From JBCDGZ01 sp038750655 (GTDB taxonomy: Bacteria > Bacteroidota > Bacteroidia > Chitinophagales > Saprospiraceae), in the NCBI GenBank assembly GCA_038750655.1, contig JBCDGZ010000182.1, forward strand, positions 1 to 12,490: 12,490 nucleotides of DNA. The letters are read 5' to 3'. Positions 1 to 6,533 of this stretch are shown piece by piece (the first letter of the stretch is position 1; every line of letters begins with the position of its first letter). The notes beneath the pieces were generated by a model that saw only the letters and a list, made by a program, of their open reading frames with translations, did not search any database and had not been told where the DNA came from. The position numbers were made by a program, and so were the translations under genes.

Positions 1-1
1 G

Positions 2-3000
2 CACAGTCAAAACAGCTGGAATAATCAGGGCAATATCGCCAATGTTGGCGATCATTTTCGGGTGTCCCGAGAAGGTGGTGTTTATACCATATATCGCAAT
101 GGAGCAGTAGTGCTTACCGCGCCCGCCCTGGACCCGGCGCTGACGGTCTATCCTTACTTCTACGACTATAGCGGTACTCACCACGACCTGCTAGAGTTCT
201 TTAGAACGCCGGAGGTGAATAGCTTGGACTGGGCCTTCAACAATGGCTCTAAATATATCGCCACCCATGAATTGCGCAGAGGGCAAGATGGGTTTATGGA
301 ATTTACTTACAGCGGCAATCACGCTTACTTTGGTTTTAGCAATACTAAGGATGCTGATTTATCCAAGCATTATGTTTCCCTATTTTACTACGATTTGTAT
401 CAGCGGATGTATATCTATATTGATGGGGTCAAGAAGGGAGAAGTACCCGTTCCCATGAGTACGGGCGATAAACTAGTGATTGAACGAAAGGGATCAACAG
501 TGATTTTTTCGGCGGATGGTGTAGAGCTGAGCTACGCTATTGATGGCAATCTTGACTGGCATCCTTGGGTACATGAATATACATCGGGAATGCGGAACCA
601 AGTGAAGGCTTCTTTTTATGCGACCCAAGGAGGGGTTTGTCAGGATTATTTTGAAAATTTACCTTCTTCGATTAATGCCGATCCGGATATTTTTTATCCA
701 CCATCTCCCCTGAATGAAGATTGGAATTTGGTGCATATCAAAGTGTATAATGGAGAAGGGGAGGGGCCTTGTCATTTGATCAGTGAAGCTAGATCTTACA
801 CCAACGAAAAAGGCCAGTCGATACAGCAGCAAAGCAAGGATTATTTGACCGGTAAGGTCTGGGCCACAGAAACGATTTACGATTACTTAGGTCGACCCGC
901 ATTGGCTTCTCTGGCTGCACCCACCGGGCAATTTATTCTCCAATACCAACCCGATTTCATCCGCGATGCTTCCGGCAATGCCTACGGCCTGGACGACTTC
1001 GACCGGACCTTCAACAGCAGCGGCGTCGAAACGTCCAACAACACCAATTCCCCTAATCCCGTCGGTACTCAAGCCAACACACTCGGGGCCTGGTACAGCT
1101 CTAACAACACCGAAGAGCCTTGGCAGGCCATCACCCAATATCCCTACACCCGTACGGAATACAGCGTGGTGACCGGAGCGGCAAGGTACACCGCACCCCC
1201 CGGCGATGCGATGAAAATGGGAAGCGGCAACCAAGGGGTGAGCTTCACCATGCGGGCAGGGAATGCGCTGCTACCTGTGCTCGGCCAGAAAAAGCCACTC
1301 TGCTTACTGGTCGGCACTCCCTATGATGAGGGAGGCTTCCTTTCCGCCACGTGTAGTGATCCCGGAACCATATACAACAGTCGCTACAAGAAAATCGTAG
1401 CTGTTGATGCAGACGGGAAAACAGCCGTTTCGTTTCAGGATGAAAACGGCAATATCATTGCCCAGGCCCTCAGTGGGAAGGTAGATGGAAGCAATGTACA
1501 GACCCAAACCACTGTACTGGGTGTCCCGGAGGATGACTTTCGAGATATACACGTGACCGATGCTGGTGGAGGGATCAATATGTGGGGGGCTAGTGGAGCC
1601 ACTCCGGTTTATGATGTGTATGATTTGATGACCGATCAGAAGATCATCTCTGACGGAACTGCCCACCCGCTGAACTTATCTCCCGGCTTCTATCGGATTG
1701 TCTCCAAGTCGGTTTACATTACGATGAGCTACACGGTGAACTACTATAATTTTAGCTTAAGCATTTATGATAAGCGCAATCAACTGATTGCCACGGTAGC
1801 ACCGAACGATGTCGTTTATGATGCTACTGACCCACAGCACAATGCCTTTACCTTTTACCGCTACAATTCCTACGGCCAATTGCTTTGGGAAGAATCTCCC
1901 GATGCTGGGCGGACCTCCTACCTGTATCGAAAGGATGGCCAGCTCCGCTTCTCACAAGACCCACAACAGGCCAATGACAACCACTTTTCTTACATTCGCT
2001 ACGACCCACTGGGCCGACAAATTGAGGCTGGAAAATACACGGAGTTCACCAATAGCTTCAACAGCTTGGCGACTAGTGTAGACAATGATACCTATCCCAG
2101 TTATGAACCTTACAAAAAGGAGGAATATTATATGACCTACGATGTCTCTGATCCTCTTTTACCCACTAATCGGGAGCAGCAGTTTGTACAGGGAACGCTG
2201 GCTAAAATTACTAATGATTATGGAACGACCTGGTACAGCTATAATGAAGAAGGACAGATGAGCTGGAGGGCACAATCCGTGATTGACCTGTCCGGGTATA
2301 AATTTACCGACTATAAATACGACCTGCTGGGTAATGTCATTGAAACGATTTATCAAGAGGGACAGTCCGATGAGTTCCGTCACCATTACACCTATGACGA
2401 CAACAGTCAAATGACCAGCGCCAGCACGCGGAAGAATGGTGTCCTCAGTACCGCCCCAACTTTGCAAGCGCAGTATCAATATACGGTTAGTGGAACGATG
2501 GATAAAGTGAATTTGGGAGATGGGGTAGAGCGCAAGCATTATGTCTACACCCTGGGAGGTTCTCTGAAGGCCATCAATCCTAAAGATATGGCCACAGCAG
2601 AAATCAATTCTTATCAGCGAACCTTCAGTATGGCCCTGGATTACTATTTGGACGACTACGAAGCGGCCAACGGCTCAAAGGCGGGCAGGATTTCTAATTT
2701 GATTAATGGAACTAACGGGCAGGGCAATTACACCGGACAAGTAGCTGCTCAGCGCTGGAAGGCCCGAGCGGACATCGGTGGCAGTGACTTCTCCGGCCAC
2801 TTTGCCTACGGTTACCAGTACAACCACCGCAATGAATTTCGCCAAGCCCAGTTTGGTAATGTCCTCTCTAATGGCGATCCGAACTACGACGGGGCCTTTA
2901 GCGGCCTAAATGATTACAAAGTCATTTTCGGCACCGGAGCCTATGACCTCAACGGGAATATTCAACAATGTAATCGTTTTGGTCAGGGAGGGAGCATCAT

Positions 3001-4417
3001 AGATTACCTGAATTATAACTACGATTATTCCGGCGGAAGAAATCGCTTGACGCACATTAGCGATCAGGTCAGCTTGAACCCCAATGGCGACCTTGGCCCG
3101 CAGAGCGCGGGGAATTACAGCTACGACCTGAACGGTCGCATGACTGAGGATGTGAGTGAGGACAATCGGCTGACCTATAATGCAGCCGGAAAAGTACTCG
3201 ATGTGCATTCCATAGCCAGCGGTAATATAAAGGTGGCGTACAAGTATGGCCCCAACGGTCATCGCGTCAGAAAACGGAGCTACAATTCCAGCGGGAACTT
3301 GGTCAAAACGACCTGGTATGTCCGGGGTGCCGGAGGCGCTGTACAGAGTATTTATAAGAAAGAAGGTAGCGGTAGTATTGTACTAGAAGAGGCCGCTGCT
3401 TATGGTGCTGGTCGTCTAGGGACAGCAGCTTACAGTGGAGGGAATTATACTTACCAGTATGATCTCAAGGATTACTTGGGCAATGTCCGGGCAGTGATTG
3501 AGGAAGGAACGAATGGCTTGGCGGAAGCGACGTATTATGCGGATTACTATCCCTACGGTTGGACCTTGCCGGGGCGTCACGGTGGAGTGAGCCGACATGG
3601 TTATCAAGGGGATTTTGCGGAGAAGGATGAGGAAGTGGGGTGGAACGCTTTTGAGCTGCGGATGTACGATGGGCGATTGGCAAGGTGGACGACTGTTGAT
3701 CCCTTTGCAAGTGAGAGAAGTTGGCTGAATCCTTACAATTATGTTCAAAATAATCCACTTAATCGTGTTGATCCAACCGGGGGACTAGATGAGCCACCAA
3801 TAGAAGGATTACCCTATTTTGGGGATGATACAGGGGACTATTTTTGGAATGAAGAATTGGGTTCTTATGATCATCATGATAACGAGACAGGGGAATACAT
3901 CGGGCAATTTAGTTTTTCTGGTATAGATGACTTTTATGAGCCAGTTGGAGAATATAGAATATCTTTTTTCAACTACACGGGGGATGAGACCTTTGAGAAT
4001 AATGCTTATAATAAAGAATATACACCTCTGGCAGCAATAGCCTATACTTTGTATTTAGGCAAACAGGGGGAACTAACATCCCTCACAGACGAATCAAGGT
4101 ATCCTGGGGTCAGAATCCTTGCTTCTCCTCACGTAATTAGTGGAGTTACTTTAGGAAATATGATTTTTGTGAATACCAATTATTTTAAGACTGAGCAATT
4201 GGAAGATGGAGGAAACGGCCTTCTTGAACACGAATATGGACATTATCTGGATTACAAGTACCACTTCAGGTATAATTTTACATCATACATTACGATGGTG
4301 GGGCTTCCCAGTATTGGAAGCGCCTCTCAAATTGGAAGGTATGGACATGACCATGAGTCAAATCCTGTTGAGAAAAAAGCTAATATCTTGAGTGCTGCTT
4401 ACTTTTTTAGAAACTAG
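2..4417 (+). CDS. RHS/YD-repeat polymorphic-toxin-like protein with HExxH metallopeptidase tip (5' partial)
   Basis: The frame is open to the left edge (H-S-Q-N-S-W... before the GTG at 62), so the gene is 5'-truncated; residue numbers here count from that GTG. Residues 1-190 contain one full and one partial copy of a diverged beta-rich unit (G-D-x-x-x-[VI]-x-R-x-G repeated about 139 residues apart). Residues about 238-400 resemble the DUF6443 domain of Bacteroidota RHS proteins (ETIYDYLGRPALASL). YD repeats run from about 570 to 1130. The RHS-associated core follows: YDLKDYLGNVRAV, YYPYGWTLPGR, ELRMYDGRLARWTTVDP (D1213), then N-R-V-D-P-T-G-G (D1237). Residues 1242-1451 form an unrelated tip with H1390-E-Y-G-H1394 and, 42 residues further on, NPVEKKAN with E1437, fitting a zincin with a glutamate third ligand. 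Family knowledge: the RHS shell encloses a C-terminal toxin. That the tip is a toxic protease is inference; a surface protease role is possible. The tip is clearly more AT-rich than the core. Confidence 0.9.
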   Translation, partial: HSQNSWNNQGNIANVGDHFRVSREGGVYTIYRNGAVVLTAPALDPALTVYPYFYDYSGTHHDLLEFFRTPEVNSLDWAFNNGSKYIATHELRRGQDGFMEFTYSGNHAYFGFSNTKDADLSKHYVSLFYYDLYQRMYIYIDGVKKGEVPVPMSTGDKLVIERKGSTVIFSADGVELSYAIDGNLDWHPWVHEYTSGMRNQVKASFYATQGGVCQDYFENLPSSINADPDIFYPPSPLNEDWNLVHIKVYNGEGEGPCHLISEARSYTNEKGQSIQQQSKDYLTGKVWATETIYDYLGRPALASLAAPTGQFILQYQPDFIRDASGNAYGLDDFDRTFNSSGVETSNNTNSPNPVGTQANTLGAWYSSNNTEEPWQAITQYPYTRTEYSVVTGAARYTAPPGDAMKMGSGNQGVSFTMRAGNALLPVLGQKKPLCLLVGTPYDEGGFLSATCSDPGTIYNSRYKKIVAVDADGKTAVSFQDENGNIIAQALSGKVDGSNVQTQTTVLGVPEDDFRDIHVTDAGGGINMWGASGATPVYDVYDLMTDQKIISDGTAHPLNLSPGFYRIVSKSVYITMSYTVNYYNFSLSIYDKRNQLIATVAPNDVVYDATDPQHNAFTFYRYNSYGQLLWEESPDAGRTSYLYRKDGQLRFSQDPQQANDNHFSYIRYDPLGRQIEAGKYTEFTNSFNSLATSVDNDTYPSYEPYKKEEYYMTYDVSDPLLPTNREQQFVQGTLAKITNDYGTTWYSYNEEGQMSWRAQSVIDLSGYKFTDYKYDLLGNVIETIYQEGQSDEFRHHYTYDDNSQMTSASTRKNGVLSTAPTLQAQYQYTVSGTMDKVNLGDGVERKHYVYTLGGSLKAINPKDMATAEINSYQRTFSMALDYYLDDYEAANGSKAGRISNLINGTNGQGNYTGQVAAQRWKARADIGGSDFSGHFAYGYQYNHRNEFRQAQFGNVLSNGDPNYDGAFSGLNDYKVIFGTGAYDLNGNIQQCNRFGQGGSIIDYLNYNYDYSGGRNRLTHISDQVSLNPNGDLGPQSAGNYSYDLNGRMTEDVSEDNRLTYNAAGKVLDVHSIASGNIKVAYKYGPNGHRVRKRSYNSSGNLVKTTWYVRGAGGAVQSIYKKEGSGSIVLEEAAAYGAGRLGTAAYSGGNYTYQYDLKDYLGNVRAVIEEGTNGLAEATYYADYYPYGWTLPGRHGGVSRHGYQGDFAEKDEEVGWNAFELRMYDGRLARWTTVDPFASERSWLNPYNYVQNNPLNRVDPTGGLDEPPIEGLPYFGDDTGDYFWNEELGSYDHHDNETGEYIGQFSFSGIDDFYEPVGEYRISFFNYTGDETFENNAYNKEYTPLAAIAYTLYLGKQGELTSLTDESRYPGVRILASPHVISGVTLGNMIFVNTNYFKTEQLEDGGNGLLEHEYGHYLDYKYHFRYNFTSYITMVGLPSIGSASQIGRYGHDHESNPVEKKANILSAAYFFRN

Positions 4418-4424
4418 ACTGATT

Positions 4425-4847
4425 ATGGAAAATTCTTCTATTTTACTCTTATTGACGATATTTCTTTTTTCATCTTGTCATTTTCATGATGATCGAGTCG
4501 TTGTTACCAATGCTGAAGGTCAAGAGCTATTATTCGCAATAGCAAAACTTGACCCCAAGGAAAGAACTGATATTTTATCTCCGTTTTTTTCCTTGAAACC
4601 TCAGCAAAAAAAAGCGATTTATCTATTGAGAAATCTAGATTATAATGATATAGAGGGAGACTCTGTTACTATACTACAGATTTCTCCAGAAGATGAAAAG
4701 TCTGTGTTAAGAGAAAATGGTTACTATGAGTATGAGCAAATTTTACAAGAAGAAAAGTATTCCTATCTGAATGTTGCTCTGAAAGAAATAGTTGAAGAAA
4801 AAGTTAAGATAGTTTACACTAAGCGTCTTTTCCATTCAGGTAGATAA
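4425..4847 (+). CDS. small lipoprotein, candidate immunity protein for the RHS metallopeptidase tip
   Basis: 140 residues from the ATG at 4425, seven bases after the stop of the RHS gene. An in-frame ATG at 4392 would overlap the RHS gene by 26 bases, but it would put 11 residues in front of a good lipoprotein signal, so 4425 is preferred. The signal is M-E-N-S-S, a Leu/Ile/Phe-rich core and the lipobox F-S-S-C (C18), followed by H-F-H-D-D-R. The DD close behind the cysteine resembles acidic surface-export signals of Bacteroidota lipoproteins, but this is weak. The mature part is charged and rich in Glu, Lys and Tyr, with no domain I recognise. A 60-base sample (4681-4740) has 20 G+C, far below the flanking genes. 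Position directly after a variable RHS tip and before a terminator is typical of immunity genes. A lipoprotein immunity would imply that the tip acts in the periplasm or at the envelope. The function is inferred from context only. Confidence 0.8.
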   Translation: MENSSILLLLTIFLFSSCHFHDDRVVVTNAEGQELLFAIAKLDPKERTDILSPFFSLKPQQKKAIYLLRNLDYNDIEGDSVTILQISPEDEKSVLRENGYYEYEQILQEEKYSYLNVALKEIVEEKVKIVYTKRLFHSGR

Positions 4848-4883
4848 ATGTTTCGTGTTCTCATCTTAACCGAATGATACTTC

Positions 4884-4910
4884 GCCCCTGCACCCCGCAG
4901 GGGCTTTTTT
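4884..4910 (+). terminator. intrinsic terminator after the toxin/lipoprotein pair
   Basis: A perfect 8-bp stem GCCCCTGC (4884-4891) and GCAGGGGC (4897-4904) with a 5-base loop ACCCC is followed directly by six T (4905-4910). It lies 37 bases after the lipoprotein stop codon and ends the first transcription unit. There is no T-run for the opposite strand, so it should act on + strand transcripts only. Confidence 0.93.
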
Positions 4911-4940
4911 GTTAAATTTACATTCTAATGATCTTTCACA

Positions 4941-4971
4941 TTGATATTATCCCACATATTACCTACCTTTG
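4941..4971 (+). promoter_or_regulatory. Bacteroidota-type sigma-ABfr promoter
   Basis: TTG at 4941-4943 and TACCTTTG at 4964-4971 are separated by 20 bases. The second box matches the Bacteroidota -7 consensus TAnnTTTG at every fixed position, and the first matches the -33 TTG. Transcription would start at about 4977-4980, just after the terminator of the upstream unit, and would read the OmpH-like gene and the genes behind it. The start codon is about 207 bases further on, so the leader is long. Confidence 0.75.
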
Positions 4972-4977
4972 CAATCT

Positions 4978-5186
4978 CAACGCCTTAGTAGAAAACTAAA
5001 AGTACCCGAAAAATCCACTCTTACTAGATTGTATGCTACCCTTTATACTAAAAGATCCCTTCAAATCTATTGTCCACTATTTAAGCTAAATTAGTTAGAG
5101 AAGTTAGTCGTAAAAATATTTTGTCTGATCGGTTCTGGTAAACGGATCAGTAGGCTCTGTATATCAATAACAAAAATAAATAGCAA
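4978..5186 (+). other. long untranslated leader before the OmpH-like gene
   Basis: The gene-free stretch 4848-5186 (339 bases) holds the terminator, the promoter and this AT-rich leader. I see no open frame with a credible start, no tRNA and no riboswitch that I recognise. The only clear structure is the inverted repeat at 5125-5150. The last 25 bases before the ATG are almost pure A/T, which is common for start regions in this phylum and leaves no Shine-Dalgarno sequence. Confidence 0.5.
5125..5150. repeat. inverted repeat in the leader of the OmpH-like gene
   Basis: CTGATC (5125-5130) pairs with GATCAG (5145-5150). After a G/G mismatch, GTT pairs with AAC around a six-base loop CTGGTA. There is no following T-run, so it is not an intrinsic terminator. 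It lies 36 bases before the ATG and could be an operator, an RNA hairpin affecting translation or stability, or chance. Confidence 0.5.
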
Positions 5187-5759
5187 ATGAACTCATTAAA
5201 CAAACCACAGCCTTCTGCTGTGTGGAGCAAGCTGGCGCTGGCGCTCGCCGGGCTTAGTTTTGTTGGAATGCTTATCCTGTTCTTCACCCTCTTCCCCGAC
5301 CGTTCGAAGATCGCCTACGTGCGAACTGACGAAATCCTGAGCAAGTACCAGGGGATGATCGAAGCGCGTTCTACATTTCAAGTCAAAGCGGACGATTGGC
5401 AGTCAAAAGTCGACACGCTGAGGGCCGAGTTTGAAGCTTCTGTCAAAGACTTTGAAGCTGTGAAAGTTTCTTTAAACAACAAAAACCGTAAAGAACGAGA
5501 ACAAAGCCTGCAAACCAAGCAGGATCAACTCTACCGCTACTCCCAGGCCGTGAGTCAAAAGGCCGAAGAGGAGGACCGAAAACTGACTGAGGGCGTCCTG
5601 TCCCAGATCAATGCCTTTTTGGAAGTCTACGGCAAAAAACACGGCTATAGCGTTATTTTTGGGGCTAATGGCGCCGGAAATATCGTCTACGGCAATGAAG
5701 CTAAAGACCTGACGAATGAAGTACTGATCGAACTAAACCGAAGCTATGAAGGCCATTAG
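5187..5759 (+). CDS. OmpH/Skp-family periplasmic chaperone-like protein, membrane-anchored
   Basis: 190 residues. A short polar N-terminus is followed by one hydrophobic segment (about 15-36, ALALAGLSFVGMLILFFTLF) that probably anchors the protein in the inner membrane with the rest in the periplasm. KIAYVRTDEILSKYQGM (41-57) is the usual first strand of the OmpH/Skp fold. Residues about 58-150 are a charged coiled coil, the tentacle part. The C-terminus YSVIFGANGAGNIVYGN...DLT returns to the core sheet and is diagnostic for Bacteroidota OmpH-like proteins. Known Skp holds unfolded outer-membrane proteins. Here the gene stands first in an operon with a lipoprotein and a giant YD-repeat protein rather than with bamA or lpx genes, so a dedicated chaperone for RHS secretion or folding is plausible (inference). 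Its stop overlaps the next gene by 14 bases. Confidence 0.9.
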   Translation: MNSLNKPQPSAVWSKLALALAGLSFVGMLILFFTLFPDRSKIAYVRTDEILSKYQGMIEARSTFQVKADDWQSKVDTLRAEFEASVKDFEAVKVSLNNKNRKEREQSLQTKQDQLYRYSQAVSQKAEEEDRKLTEGVLSQINAFLEVYGKKHGYSVIFGANGAGNIVYGNEAKDLTNEVLIELNRSYEGH

Positions 5760-6360
5760 TGCTGCCCTGGCGCTGACGGTTTTTTTACTCTTTATTACGG
5801 CCTGTTCTCCCCAGCTCAACTCCACGGAAGACCTGCGTGCTTACGTGGCCGAGCCTGGCAATGGCCTGAGCAAAGAGAAGACCTTCGGCGAGCTGAACGT
5901 CCGGCTGAGCTATCGCCCCACCGACCTGCTGGTCGGCCAGGAGCTAGGGAGCGAAGCCCCCACCGCCTTCGGCATCGACAGCCTGCGCAAGCAGTACGAC
6001 GACTACCTGTACTTTCTACTGAGCTATTCTGCTAATGGAAAAGAAATCGAAAGCTGGCGGGTACAATCCCAACAGCAATTCGGGATGCGTGTCCAGGCCC
6101 TGGCCTTCGGGATGGCCGAACAGGTCAAACTGAGCAGCAATACCCGCGACTCGATTCCGCTAGTAGATTTTATTTACCAACGTACCTTCGGCGGCGGCAG
6201 CAGCTCGGATGTACTCTTTGCCTTTGACCGGAAGGCCGCAGCGGATGCCGATTGGCTCAGCTTCCGCTTACAGGACATCGGGCTGGGCATCGGAACCAAC
6301 CACTTCCGATTTGAGACTTCCGCCATCGATAGAATTCCTCGAGTTCCCTTTTTACCGTAA
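5746..6360 (+). CDS. lipoprotein of unknown function, translationally coupled to the OmpH-like gene
   Basis: 204 residues. The N-terminus MKAISAALALTVFLLFITAC is a clear lipoprotein signal with lipobox I-T-A-C and C20 as lipidated residue. The mature protein starts S-P-Q-L-N-S and contains ELNVRLSYRPTDLLVGQEL (about 45-63), a Tyr/Asp-rich stretch Q-Y-D-D-Y-L-Y-F-L-L-S-Y, and an Arg/Phe-rich end. It has no transmembrane segment apart from the signal. I know no named family for it; similar hypothetical lipoproteins appear, from memory, next to YD-repeat genes in Bacteroidota. The start codon lies inside the end of the OmpH-like gene (14-base overlap), so the two are probably made in fixed ratio. 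The region is GC-rich (41 G+C in the 60 bases 5881-5940). A role as envelope partner or tether for the RHS complex is inference. Confidence 0.85.
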   Translation: MKAISAALALTVFLLFITACSPQLNSTEDLRAYVAEPGNGLSKEKTFGELNVRLSYRPTDLLVGQELGSEAPTAFGIDSLRKQYDDYLYFLLSYSANGKEIESWRVQSQQQFGMRVQALAFGMAEQVKLSSNTRDSIPLVDFIYQRTFGGGSSSDVLFAFDRKAAADADWLSFRLQDIGLGIGTNHFRFETSAIDRIPRVPFLP

Positions 6361-6453
6361 CAACTAACCAGACATTTATTATTGATAGATATGGGCAATA
6401 AGCATTAGTTAGGTAAGAAAGGAAAAGTGCTCTCCAATGGTAAGATCAATTTT

Positions 6454-6469
6454 CGTAGCCCCTGCTACG
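6454..6469. repeat. short perfect hairpin in the 6361-6533 gap
   Basis: CGTAGC (6454-6459) pairs perfectly with GCTACG (6464-6469) around the loop CCCT. No T-run follows directly, so it does not qualify as a full intrinsic terminator. It sits midway between the lipoprotein and the giant YD gene and may attenuate read-through or stabilise an RNA end. A weak promoter-like pair (CTG at 6472, TACTTTTT at 6495-6502) follows but misses the consensus at key positions. Confidence 0.4.
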
Positions 6470-6533
6470 GACTGCTATTTCTATGCCTAGTTAATACTTT
6501 TTTTCGTGACATCTTAGATTTAAAAAAAATAGC

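Noticed and set aside
62..64. GTG as true start of the first RHS gene
   Set aside because: The frame is open to the left edge and the sequence upstream of the GTG aligns with the internal repeat, so the gene begins outside the window.
4392..4424. Upstream ATG of the lipoprotein gene
   Set aside because: It would add 11 residues before a complete lipoprotein signal and overlap the RHS gene by 26 bases; the ATG at 4425 gives a normal signal peptide.
5112..5123. Second -7-like box (ATATTTTG) near the OmpH-like gene
   Set aside because: It has AT instead of TA at the first positions and no TTG at the right distance; the promoter at 4941-4971 is far better.
6472..6502. Promoter-like pair before the YD giant
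   Set aside because: CTG instead of TTG and TACTTTTT instead of TAnnTTTG; too weak to annotate, though an internal promoter cannot be excluded.
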